This document shows, in pieces, positions 24,609 to 31,873 of a stretch of 64,000 bases of DNA. Every line of letters starts with the position of its first letter. Positions within the stretch are counted from its first letter, which is position 1. The stretch spans positions 3,057 to 67,056 of the forward strand of contig JBBQPM010000008.1 of assembly GCA_038217425.1 (NCBI GenBank), given 5' to 3'. Both the position numbers and the translations under genes were made by a program. The notes beneath the pieces are model-generated. The model was given only the letters and a program-made list of their open reading frames with translations, was not told where the DNA came from and did no database searches. The DNA is from JAIEPT01 sp038217425. Lineage in GTDB: Bacteria; Planctomycetota; Planctomycetia; Gemmatales; Gemmataceae.

Positions 24609-25412
24609 TTATTTGGGGTCGCGGATGGAGGTCAGTTGTTGGCCCTGGTAGGTGAACCACTGCTTGAGAACGACGAAGTCTTTCTTACGCACCCAGGTGC
24701 CGGCGTGCAATTCGCCGCGAAAATCGCGGTAGTCGATCTTGAAGGCGGGAACTTCGTCCTGATGCCAAATGAGCGACTCGGTGCCGACGCGCGCGGTCAA
24801 TTGCGGCAGCGACGCAGTCTTCATCCCGGGCATCAGGCTGAGCGGGTCGAAATGCTGGATGCTCCACGTCTGCCCCTCGCGAATCGGCGGCAGCTTGTGC
24901 AAGAGCAGCATCGAGTTGAGGACGTTGGGCTGCGCGGGGAGTTCGTTGGTCGGCAAGTTGAGCGGCTGTTCGTTGAAGAGGAGCTTGAGTTGGCCGTCTT
25001 CGAAATCGCCGGCGAGTTTGAGTGAGAACTTGTCGGTAGTGCCGCGGATGAAGAAGCCGAGCAGATCCCCCTTCTTGGTGACGCGGTAGCCGATGTGCAG
25101 GTCGTTGATCTCGAGTTTGCCGGCGCGGAACGGCGTGCGCCAATCATTGACGAGGAGAAACTCCCCCTCGCGGCTGCCGTCGCGCACCCGCCGTACCTGC
25201 GACTGCACCCTTCCGAAGATCTCCGTATCGGCGTCTTTCGTATGGTAAACGGTCCAGTTGATCTTGGCGGAGTCGAATTCGTCGGTGAGTTCGATGACGA
25301 ACGGCGGCGCCTCCTCGAACGTCACGCGCGGCAGCACCTCGTGAACCACGAGCAGGCCGACGCCAACAAGCCAAAACAGGACGATCGCAACGCAGAAGAT
25401 CCGGGATGGCAT
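24609..25412 (-). CDS. Membrane-anchored protein of unknown function, first gene of the metal ABC operon
   Basis: A 267-residue protein with an N-terminal membrane anchor (about 4-24, RIFCVAIVLFWLVGVGLLVV) and a beta-rich extracytoplasmic domain (LEINDLHIGYRVTKKGDLLG; TWSIQHFDPLSLMPGMKTAS; VRKKDFVVLKQWFTYQGQQL). The latter part loosely resembles DUF3108-like or LolA-like lipid-binding sheets, but I cannot assign it. It is not a cluster A-I solute-binding protein: the metal-coordinating His/Glu/Asp pattern is absent. It ends 1 nt before the ABC ATPase start and is therefore probably in the same transcript. Confidence 0.72.
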   Translation of the reverse strand: MPSRIFCVAIVLFWLVGVGLLVVHEVLPRVTFEEAPPFVIELTDEFDSAKINWTVYHTKDADTEIFGRVQSQVRRVRDGSREGEFLLVNDWRTPFRAGKLEINDLHIGYRVTKKGDLLGFFIRGTTDKFSLKLAGDFEDGQLKLLFNEQPLNLPTNELPAQPNVLNSMLLLHKLPPIREGQTWSIQHFDPLSLMPGMKTASLPQLTARVGTESLIWHQDEVPAFKIDYRDFRGELHAGTWVRKKDFVVLKQWFTYQGQQLTSIRDPK

Positions 25413-25490
25413 GAACCCCTCGCTTGGAGACTCATTCGAGTGTAGCAGAAGCGGGGATGCGATGCCAGGCGCGTGGCTCCTCCATCTGTG

Positions 25491-25543
25491 AGAGCCCGCA
25501 GCGCAAGCAAGGATCGATCGTACCTTGCTTGCGCTGCGGGCTC
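25491..25543. repeat. GAGCCCGCAGCGCAAGCAAGG palindrome
   Basis: The arms 25491-25512 and 25523-25543 are exact reverse complements over 21 bp with a 10-nt loop. The arm is the same 21-bp word as in the 9.5 kb repeat, but the loop differs. It lies between dus and the metal transport operon, which run the same way, so it may insulate them. Confidence 0.88.
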
Positions 25544-25559
25544 CGACGCGCGTTCTCCT

Positions 25560-26612
25560 CTACCAGTGCGAGATGGGCCCCTGCGGCACCGCGATTTCGA
25601 CGTGCCCGCCGTTCCAGTGCTGCGGCTCGCCCCGGCGGCGCAGCACCTCCACGATGGCGTGAAAATCCTCGACGTGGGCCAAAAGCATCATCTGCTGATG
25701 CAACTCCCGGCCCGGCTTCAGAACCTTGCTGTACCACCCCGCCACCTTGCGAAACGTCACCGAACCGAAGCGCTCGCCGCGCTGGGCGACGAGCAACTCG
25801 TAGTGACGCGTCATGAAGTCCAGACGCCTGTCGTAATCGCCGGGGAGTCCCGCGTCGCCGGTCGTTTCCAGGCGGCACAGCTGCAAGAAGATCCACGGAT
25901 TGAGCAGCGCGCCTCGGCCCATCGAGATGCCGGCGCAGCCCGTCTCGTCGAACATGCGCTCGGCGTCGAGAGGCGTGCGGATGTCGCCGTTGCCGATCAC
26001 CGGGATGCGCTCGACTGCCTCGACGACTCGGCGAATGCCGGTGCGATCGACGCTGCCGGAGAAGCCTTGTTCACGGGTTCGGCCGTGAATGATGACGGCC
26101 GCGACGCCGACGTCTTCGAAGGCGCGGGCGAAGTAAGGGGCAGTGAGCTGCGACGCGTCCCAGCCGAGGCGCATCTTGACGGTGACGGGGATGCGGACGG
26201 CGTTCACGACTCGGCGAATAAGCTCGATGGTCTCGGCCGGCGCGGCGCACATCATGGCCGAGCCGCCGCCCCCCTTGGTGATCTTGGGGACGGGGCAGCC
26301 CATGTTGATGTCGATGACGTGGGCGCCGTAGTTTTCCAGCCACGCCGACGCCGTCGCCATCTCGCCGGCGTCGGAACCGTAGATCTGAACCGCGAGCGGC
26401 ACATCCTCGGCACACTTCTCGATGAGCATGTGCGTCTTCTCGTTGTGCCGGACCAGGGCGCGGGCGCTGACGAGATCCGTGGTCGCCAGGCCAAGACCGC
26501 CCAGCTCGCGGACGGCCAGACGGAACGGCATGTTCGTGTAGCCCGCGAGCGGCGACAGCCAGTAACGCGACGCCAATCGCAGGTTGTGCAGAAACATCGG
26601 CTTCGTATTCAT
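25560..26612 (-). CDS. dus: tRNA-dihydrouridine synthase, DusB type
   Basis: A 350-residue FMN-dependent TIM-barrel enzyme that reduces uridines in the tRNA D-loop. It begins LSPLAGYTNMPFRLAVRELG (the family MAGVTDxPFR-like start). The catalytic cysteine is C106 in DINMGCPVPKITKGGGGSAM. FMN/phosphate segments VIGNGDIRTPLDAERM and GCAGISMGRGALLNPWIF follow, then the C-terminal helical tRNA-binding domain. Its ATG overlaps the stop of the upstream peptidase gene by 4 nt. Length is normal for the family. Confidence 0.92.
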   Translation of the reverse strand: MNTKPMFLHNLRLASRYWLSPLAGYTNMPFRLAVRELGGLGLATTDLVSARALVRHNEKTHMLIEKCAEDVPLAVQIYGSDAGEMATASAWLENYGAHVIDINMGCPVPKITKGGGGSAMMCAAPAETIELIRRVVNAVRIPVTVKMRLGWDASQLTAPYFARAFEDVGVAAVIIHGRTREQGFSGSVDRTGIRRVVEAVERIPVIGNGDIRTPLDAERMFDETGCAGISMGRGALLNPWIFLQLCRLETTGDAGLPGDYDRRLDFMTRHYELLVAQRGERFGSVTFRKVAGWYSKVLKPGRELHQQMMLLAHVEDFHAIVEVLRRRGEPQHWNGGHVEIAVPQGPISHW

Positions 26613-27703
26613 CGCAGCGCGATCGTGTGATGGTTTAGCGTCTCGTGGCCCGACGCGGTCACTAAGTAATTATTCTCGATGCGAATGCCGCCGACGTCCG
26701 GGACGTAAAGCCCCGGTTCGAGGGTGACGACGTCCCCGGCCAGGAGCGTCTCGCTCGATTGCCGCACAAAGAAGGGCGCCTCGGGATGCGTCAGGCCCAG
26801 GCCATGGCCGGCGTGATGCGGGAAGTATTCGCCCAGATTCGCGCGGGCGAAGACGTCGGCGACGGCGTCGTACACCGTCTGACACGCCGCGCCGGCGCGG
26901 AGTTCGCCTTCGCCGGCGCGCAGGGCCTCGATGCAAAGGTCGTAGAGCCGTTGCTGCTGCGGATTAGGATCCTGGCCGACGACGAGCGTGTTGGTGAAGT
27001 CGCTGCGGTAGCCGAACAGGACGACGGAGAAATCGAGGATGAGCATGTCGCCCGCCTGGAGGACGCGATCGGTCGGCGGTCCGCCGCGACGTTCGGGTCC
27101 GGGGGAGACGGCAAAGTCGCCGTAGACGACCGCGGTCTGCCCGGCGGCTTTCATGCACGCCCCCGCGACGCCGGCGTAGACGTCGAGTTCCGTCATACCG
27201 GGGAAGACGTTGGCGCGCGCCCAGGCATGCCCCGCGTCGGTGGCGTGCATGCAATGCCGCAGCAGGGCGATTTCGTCGTCATCCTTTTGCCGCCGCAGGT
27301 CCGCGAGAGTGTGGATGACGACGCTCGCGTAGGGATCGCCGGGCCGATCGTGGACGCGCATGCCGTGTCGGGAGGGGTTGACCGCCTCGAGCACCGCGAG
27401 TTGGCGTGGCCCGCGCCCGGGCGTTTGGCCGTCGTACCACGGCACCGACTTCACGTCCTCGACGTGCGCCAGCTTCGCAGATGCGGCCAGGCGATTGTCG
27501 TGGATCAGTTTCGCATGCCCGTCGCGGCGCACCATCAAATAGGCGCCGAACCCGGCGTTGAGGCTGATCGGCTCCACCGCGAAGTTGGCCAGGTACATGA
27601 GATGGATCGGGTCGGCCAGGAGCAGAAAATCCTGCTCGGGAGGCGGATCGAGCTTCTGCCAAAGTCGCAATCGCCGGGCTTTACAACCGCTCGCAGTCAA
27701 CAT
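26609..27703 (-). CDS. Xaa-Pro aminopeptidase-like M24 peptidase
   Basis: A 364-residue protein. Residues 1 to about 130 form the creatinase-like N-terminal domain. The M24 pita-bread domain carries all five metal ligands: Asp in MLILDFSVVLFGYRSDFTNT (both Asp), His in HHAGHGLGLTHPEAPF, Glu in VVTLEPGLYVPD and Glu in IRIENNYLVT. It is expected to hydrolyse Xaa-Pro dipeptides or N-termini in the cytoplasm. The ATG at 27703 opens the frame, and 4 nt overlap with dus indicates co-transcription. Confidence 0.9.
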   Translation of the reverse strand: MLTASGCKARRLRLWQKLDPPPEQDFLLLADPIHLMYLANFAVEPISLNAGFGAYLMVRRDGHAKLIHDNRLAASAKLAHVEDVKSVPWYDGQTPGRGPRQLAVLEAVNPSRHGMRVHDRPGDPYASVVIHTLADLRRQKDDDEIALLRHCMHATDAGHAWARANVFPGMTELDVYAGVAGACMKAAGQTAVVYGDFAVSPGPERRGGPPTDRVLQAGDMLILDFSVVLFGYRSDFTNTLVVGQDPNPQQQRLYDLCIEALRAGEGELRAGAACQTVYDAVADVFARANLGEYFPHHAGHGLGLTHPEAPFFVRQSSETLLAGDVVTLEPGLYVPDVGGIRIENNYLVTASGHETLNHHTIALR

Positions 27704-27753
27704 GATCGGACTCCGTGAGGGACGATCCCTTTAAGGTATGTCGGTCGCCCTTG

Positions 27754-27812
27754 AAAGCCCAGGTACGGCGGTCCCAGGGACGAATCCCCAGGGACCGCCG
27801 TCCCTGGGCTTT
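27754..27812. repeat. AAAGCCCAGG-family palindrome
   Basis: The 22-bp outer arms 27754-27775 and 27791-27812 are reverse complements with one mismatch. The unit belongs to the same AAAGCCCAGG(G)A family as those at 30.7 and 31.8 kb, with GACGGCGGTCCC in place of GATGGCGATCCC. Confidence 0.85.
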
Positions 27813-27888
27813 ACGTCAATTCTGTGGTTACAAATCGCGACTTTGGGAACTTTTATCGGAAAATTCGGCCAGAACGGGCGGATTTGTA

Positions 27889-27918
27889 TTGACACGAAAT
27901 AGTGAAATAATGTACATT
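27889..27918 (+). promoter_or_regulatory. Candidate promoter for the small CxxC protein gene
   Basis: A consensus TTGACA lies at 27889-27894. TACATT at 27913-27918, 18 nt downstream, matches four of six bases of the -10 box. The block 27840-27930 is conspicuously AT-rich in an otherwise GC-rich window. A strong site, AAGGAGA, follows at 27929-27935, although the gene itself starts at 27983. Confidence 0.5.
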
Positions 27919-27982
27919 ACAGAAAGAGAAGGAGACGGGTGTTTCCAGAAAGGATTCGATCGATGCGTGAAAGGAACGATTC

Positions 27983-28249
27983 ATGCGCTGCTGTCGTCAT
28001 TGCGAACGACGGCCGGTCAGCCGGCCGCGGGGGCTTTGTGGTCGCTGCGGGAGGAAGGGCTGGATTCGGGAGCGGTATTCCACCGCCAGCGGCGTGGTGG
28101 TGAAGCGCGAGAGAAGCGGCCCGGCGCCGTTGCCGAAGAAGGCGACGCGTGCGTTGCCAGGTTCGGACGCGAAGATGGAAGTGATGCGGAAACGGGCGCG
28201 GAGAAGAGAGCAGTTGTTTCATCCCGCCGACGGGACGGTGCGCGATTAG
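27983..28249 (+). CDS. Small CxxC zinc-ribbon-like protein
   Basis: An 88-residue basic protein. Four cysteines form two CxxC knuckles (C4-R-H-C7 and C19-G-R-C22) in the segment CCRHCERRPVSRPRGLCGRC, which suggests zinc binding. The second half contains PLPKKATRALPGSDAKMEVM followed by a basic, helical stretch MRKRARRREQLFHPAD. The combination 'CRHC...RPRGLC..C...RALPGS..K...L..RAR....LxHP.D' recurs, as I recall, in many small Gemmata-type proteins of unknown function, possibly DNA- or RNA-binding. ATG 27983 has AAGGA about 6 nt upstream. The last codons and the stop (CGCGATTAG) are part of the intergenic repeat that follows. Confidence 0.72.
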   Translation: MRCCRHCERRPVSRPRGLCGRCGRKGWIRERYSTASGVVVKRERSGPAPLPKKATRALPGSDAKMEVMRKRARRREQLFHPADGTVRD

Positions 28250-28420
28250 GCGAGCGGGGGACGTCAGTCCCCCGGTACGTGACGTACGTGGAAGATGTTC
28301 ATTGCGCGATTAGGCGAGCGGGGGACGTCAGTCCCCCGGTACGTGACGCACATGCAATGCGTTCTTGCAGGGATTTTATGAGTTGCAGAAAACCGACGTA
28401 CCGGGGGACTGACGTCCCCC
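28242..28420. repeat. Two direct copies and one inverted copy of a GGGGGACGTCAGTCCCCC palindrome
   Basis: Identical 43-bp copies lie at 28242-28284 and 28306-28348 (period 64). Their core, GGGGGACGTCAGTCCCCC, is itself nearly palindromic. An inverted copy of the core plus CCGGTACG lies at 28396-28420. Copy 1 begins inside the final codons of the small CxxC gene. The last copy ends near the stop of the minus-strand gene at 28429. Confidence 0.88.
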
Positions 28421-28428
28421 GATCGCCT

Positions 28429-28863
28429 TTACCAGGGAAGAAACGCTCTGCCGACGGTCGCCAGGGTTTCGCTCACCGTCCGCAACGTCTGTAGATGCTC
28501 CGCAATGGCTTCATCCTCGGGCGCCCACGGCATGCGCCGCCAGCCGCTGCGGTCCGGTCGCGGACTCGGGCCAATCGAACGCGTCGCGTTGCCTTCGTTC
28601 ATGGGAGCGAACGGCGCGGGAATACGGAACAGAACCTCCGCTTCCGGACGCATCACGATGAACTCGTCGATGACCGCGGGCCGGGCGAGCGGCGTCGGGA
28701 CTTCGGACTCTTCGCCGAAACTCGGTGGGACGGCGGGCGGCTTGGCCGGACGGGGTTTTGCTTCGGGTACGGGTTCCGGGGGCGGCGTGCGGCCGGCGTA
28801 GAAATGGATCACGCTCGCCGACACCAGGGCCAACATACAGCCGCCCCAAAATAGGGTTCGCAT
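28429..28863 (-). CDS. Proline-rich single-pass membrane protein of unknown function
   Basis: A 144-residue protein with an N-terminal membrane helix or uncleaved signal (residues 4-22, LFWGGCMLALVSASVIHFYA). A Pro-rich spacer follows (RTPPPEPVPEAKPRPAKPPA), then a short domain without recognisable family (PAVIDEFIVMRPEAEVLFRI; DRSGWRRMPWAPEDEAIAEH). Start ATG 28863 has a strong AAGGAGG site 5-6 nt upstream, which supports real translation; longer in-frame starts lie inside queE territory. It is downstream of queE on the same strand. Confidence 0.65.
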   Translation of the reverse strand: MRTLFWGGCMLALVSASVIHFYAGRTPPPEPVPEAKPRPAKPPAVPPSFGEESEVPTPLARPAVIDEFIVMRPEAEVLFRIPAPFAPMNEGNATRSIGPSPRPDRSGWRRMPWAPEDEAIAEHLQTLRTVSETLATVGRAFLPW

Positions 28864-28888
28864 CGTCGCCTCCTTGCGATTTTGTCTT

Positions 28889-28904
28889 CGTTTGGCGCTA
28901 AACG
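28889..28904. repeat. Loopless CGTTTGGCGCTAAACG palindrome
   Basis: A 16-bp palindrome with one internal mismatch that shares its CGTTT(G/A)GCGCT word with the repeats at 7.33 and 13.62 kb. It lies between queE and the proline-rich gene, just upstream of the latter's AAGGAGG. Confidence 0.5.
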
Positions 28905-28937
28905 AATACAGACCCGGCACCCTCGGCACAAGGCCAA

Positions 28938-29627
28938 TCACACGCCGCGGGCGGCCGGATCCCAGATCTGCTTGTGCAGCTGAAGCTGCATCCGCACCGG
29001 CAAACGCGACTCGAGCACCCAGTTCGCCAACTCCAGAGGCGTGACTTTGCCGAACACCGGGCTGAACAAGATCTCGAACCGTTCGGGCAGCCGATGTTCT
29101 CGGCACCGGTCGGCCGCCCAGCGAAAATCGAGTTCCGAGGCGATCACGAACTTGATCTCGTCGCTCGCCTTCAGATGTTCCAGGTTCGCCCAGAGATTGC
29201 GCCCCATCTCGCCGCTGTCGGGGCATTTGAGGTCCATGATGATGTGCACGCGCGGGTCTACCTGCGAGAGGTCGCTGGCCCCGCTGGTTTCCAGGAGCAC
29301 CGTGTGGCCGCGGTCGGCGAGTTCCGTCATCAGCGGCACGACTTCCGGCTGCACCATGGGTTCGCCGCCGGTGATTTCGACGAGGTCGGTCGCCAGCTGC
29401 GCGACTTGAGCCAGGACGGCTTCCTGCGTCATCGGCTGGCCCTGCGTGAAGGCGTGCGGCGTGTCGCACCAGACGCAGCGCAGGTCGCACCCCGTGGTCC
29501 GCACGAAAACGCACGGCAGCCCCATGTACTTCGATTCGCCCTGGAGACTGCGATAAATCTCGTGGATCAGAAGTAGGCCCGGCGCTTTGCCGGCCAGCGG
29601 AAGTAAACGCGAAGAAAGCGAGGTCAT
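28938..29627 (-). CDS. queE: 7-carboxy-7-deazaguanine synthase (radical SAM)
   Basis: A 229-residue QueE that converts 6-carboxytetrahydropterin to CDG for queuosine/7-deazaguanine synthesis. The N-terminus IHEIYRSLQGESKYMGLPCV is diagnostic. The cluster motif is GCDLRCVWCDTPHAF (C-x3-C-x2-C), followed by EITGGEPMVQPEVVPLM and IIMDLKCPDSGEMG. ATG 29627 fits the family start; a TTG at 29663 would add 12 residues, and neither has an obvious ribosome-binding site. No other que genes are in the window. Confidence 0.92.
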   Translation of the reverse strand: MTSLSSRLLPLAGKAPGLLLIHEIYRSLQGESKYMGLPCVFVRTTGCDLRCVWCDTPHAFTQGQPMTQEAVLAQVAQLATDLVEITGGEPMVQPEVVPLMTELADRGHTVLLETSGASDLSQVDPRVHIIMDLKCPDSGEMGRNLWANLEHLKASDEIKFVIASELDFRWAADRCREHRLPERFEILFSPVFGKVTPLELANWVLESRLPVRMQLQLHKQIWDPAARGV

Positions 29628-29745
29628 GATGTCTATGCTACGCACGAACCGGGCTCCCAGCAAACAGGGGTTGTCTCATTCGCGGCCCGGGTGTTATAGT
29701 CCCAGCGCTTTACCGCCCGAAAATGGCTCGACACGGAGGTCGAAT

Positions 29746-30672
29746 ATGTCGTTGCGTCTTGCATTCCTGGTTCTCGTCTGCGCGCCCGCCTTCGCTCGGG
29801 GCCAATTTTCGCTCCCCATCGATCGCGTCGCCGCCACCGTCAACGGCGAAAAAATCACCGAGTCGCAGGTCAAGAGCATCCTCGACCAAAGGCCTCTCGT
29901 CACGCCCGTCCCCGAAAGCGAAGCCCGCGCCATCCGCAAGGCCGCCCTCGATATCCTCATCGAGGAAGCGCTCATGCGCCAGTTCCTCCGCGCCAACGTC
30001 CAGTACGTCAACGAAGCCGAGATCGACCGCGTGCTCGACACGGTCAGCGCCTCGCTGCAGAAGAAGAATCAGACGCTCGAAGAGTTCCTCCGCGGCGAGA
30101 AGCAGAACCTGAAACAGCTCCGCGAGGACATCGCCGCCAAGCTCCGCTGGCAGGAATATCTCACGAAGCGCCTCAGCGAAGTCGAAGTGCTCAACTACTA
30201 CCAACAATTCAAGCCGTACTTCGACATGCGCCGCGTCCGCGCGAGCCATATCCTCGTGAGCATGCCCGTGGTCGCCGACGTCTCCACGAAACAGGCGACC
30301 GCCAACAAGGTTGAGGCGATCCGCCAAAAGCTCAATGCCGGCGAGACGTTCGAGAAGTTGGCCCGCGAACATTCCGACTGTCCCAGCAAGGACAAGGACG
30401 GCGACATCGGCTTCTTCCGCTACAAGTTCATGGTGGTGGAGCCGGTCGCGCGGGCGGCGTTCGAAATGAAAAAGGGGGAGACGCGCATCATCGAATCGGA
30501 GTTCGGCTGGCATTTGCTGCGCGTCACCGACATCGACCCGGGCCAACCGTCGACGTTCCCCGCGGTCAAGGATTTCGTCCGCGAAACCATCGCCCAGGAG
30601 CGGCAGATGTATCGCGAGATCCTCAAGTCGCAGCGCGAAAACTCGAAGATTCAGATCGAACTCGATCGGTAA
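29746..30672 (+). CDS. Periplasmic parvulin-type peptidyl-prolyl isomerase (SurA/PrsA-like)
   Basis: A 308-residue secreted foldase. Residues 1-20 are a signal peptide (LAFLVLVCAPAFARG). A SurA-N-type helical domain begins IDRVAATVNGEKITESQVKS, and the PpiC domain spans about residues 160-270 (VRASHILVSMPV; FEKLAREHSDCPSKDKDGDI; FFRYKFMVVEPVARAAFEMK; EFGWHLLRVTD). It is expected to assist folding of envelope proteins. ATG 29746 has GGAGGT 5 nt upstream; a longer frame starts antisense to queE and was rejected. Confidence 0.9.
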   Translation: MSLRLAFLVLVCAPAFARGQFSLPIDRVAATVNGEKITESQVKSILDQRPLVTPVPESEARAIRKAALDILIEEALMRQFLRANVQYVNEAEIDRVLDTVSASLQKKNQTLEEFLRGEKQNLKQLREDIAAKLRWQEYLTKRLSEVEVLNYYQQFKPYFDMRRVRASHILVSMPVVADVSTKQATANKVEAIRQKLNAGETFEKLAREHSDCPSKDKDGDIGFFRYKFMVVEPVARAAFEMKKGETRIIESEFGWHLLRVTDIDPGQPSTFPAVKDFVRETIAQERQMYREILKSQRENSKIQIELDR

Positions 30673-30679
30673 CACCGGT

Positions 30680-30797
30680 GAAAGCCCAGGGATGGCGATC
30701 CCTGGGGAGGCTCCCGAGAACATGATCTCCATCCGACGCGGCTGCGACAAATGACGATTTCTGGCGCTTCCCCAGGGATCGCCATCCCTGGGCTTTC
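30680..30797. repeat. AAAGCCCAGGGA-family inverted repeat between convergent genes
   Basis: The 28-bp arms 30680-30707 and 30770-30797 are perfect reverse complements with a 62-nt spacer. Each arm is also an internal palindrome (CCCAGGGATGGCGATCCCTGGG). The right arm reaches the last bases of hemE: the stop codon at 30796-30798 overlaps it. Confidence 0.9.
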
Positions 30798-31800
30798 AAG
30801 TCCCCTTCGCAGCCGCGATGTACGCCTGGAAGTTCGCGACCGGCGTCGCCCGATCGACGCCGTGATTGAGATTCATGATGTGCCGTTGGCCCCCCCCCGC
30901 TTCCAGACACCGACGCGTCGCCGACGTCACTTCTTCCGGCGTCCCGGCACGCAAAATGTCCTCGTCGAGGTTCCCCTGAAACACCAGATGTGGATACTCG
31001 CGCCGGGCCGCAGCGAGATCATGCACCGTCCCCAAACTCAAGACGTCCGCGCCGCTCGCCGCCAATAAATCCAGGTACGGCCCCTCCTTCACGAACAACA
31101 CGCTCGGCGTCTCCTTGACCGCGCGAAAGACCCCCTCGTGATACGGATGCGCCCACTGGAGATATTCCTCGCGATCGAGCAACCCCGCCCACGAATCGAA
31201 GAGCTGATACATGTCGGCGCCCTCCGCGATCAGCGCCTTGAGGAAATGAATCGTCGCCACCTGCAACCGTTCCAGGAGCGCGTCCCACACCTTCGGCTGT
31301 TCGCGAATGAACGTCCGCGTTTGATCCATGTGTTTGCCGGTCCCGATGCAGTACGTCGCCACCGTGAACGGCGCCCCCGCGAAGACGATCACCGGCAACT
31401 CACCCTTTAACTCTTCCTTCACGCGCCGCAACAATCCCGTGATGTGCCCGAACGTCTTCGGCTCCGGATTTGCCGCCAGGCGTTCGACGTCCGCGAGGGT
31501 GCGAATCGGATGATCGGGGACCGGGCCCTGATTCGCTTTGAGCTGGAACGGCTGCCCCATCGACACGGTGAGCGTGGTGATGTCGTAGAAGAGAATGATG
31601 GCGTCGACGCCGAAGCGCCTGGGCAGCAGCGACGTCTTGACCGCGAGTTCGACGTTCTCGGAGAATTCGTAAAAGCCCAGGCCGGCGCGGAGCTTGTTGA
31701 ACTCAGGATCCCAGCGGCCCGCCTGGCGCATGGCCCAGACCGGCGGACGTTCGACGCGCTCGCCGCGAGCGGCGCGGACCAGAAGATGCGGAGAGGACAT
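30796..31800 (-). CDS. hemE: Uroporphyrinogen decarboxylase
   Basis: A 334-residue enzyme that removes four carboxyls from uroporphyrinogen III in heme synthesis. The signature PPVWAMRQAGRWDPEFNKLR (family: MRQAGRYxPEYR) is near residue 20. The active-site aspartate is in DAIILFYDITTLTVSMG (family: FSDI), and CIGTGKHMDQTRTFI and MNLNHGVDRATPVANFQAYI follow. The Tyr at +1 of the RQAGR motif is Trp here, a mild departure. ATG 31800 has GGAGG 5 nt upstream; the longer frame to 31887 would translate the intergenic repeat and was rejected. It is downstream of ubiE by 28 nt. Confidence 0.92.
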   Translation of the reverse strand: MSSPHLLVRAARGERVERPPVWAMRQAGRWDPEFNKLRAGLGFYEFSENVELAVKTSLLPRRFGVDAIILFYDITTLTVSMGQPFQLKANQGPVPDHPIRTLADVERLAANPEPKTFGHITGLLRRVKEELKGELPVIVFAGAPFTVATYCIGTGKHMDQTRTFIREQPKVWDALLERLQVATIHFLKALIAEGADMYQLFDSWAGLLDREEYLQWAHPYHEGVFRAVKETPSVLFVKEGPYLDLLAASGADVLSLGTVHDLAAARREYPHLVFQGNLDEDILRAGTPEEVTSATRRCLEAGGGQRHIMNLNHGVDRATPVANFQAYIAAAKGT

Positions 31801-31812
31801 GAAACCTCCAAG

Positions 31813-31873
31813 GAAAGCCCAGGGATGGCTATCCCGGGGGGTTCGTCCCAGGGATAGCCATTCCTGGGCTTTC
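31813..31873. repeat. AAAGCCCAGGGA palindrome overlapping the 3' end of ubiE
   Basis: The arms 31813-31835 and 31851-31873 are near-perfect reverse complements. The right part encodes the last 15 codons of the ubiE frame (ESPGMAIPGTNPPG plus stop), which have no counterpart in normal UbiE. The left part abuts the hemE ribosome-binding site. Confidence 0.88.

Noticed and set aside
27715..28494. 259-residue open frame spanning the AT-rich island and palindromes
   Set aside because: It reads through several palindromes and has no coding character. The 27983-28249 frame inside the region has family-like motifs and a ribosome-binding site.
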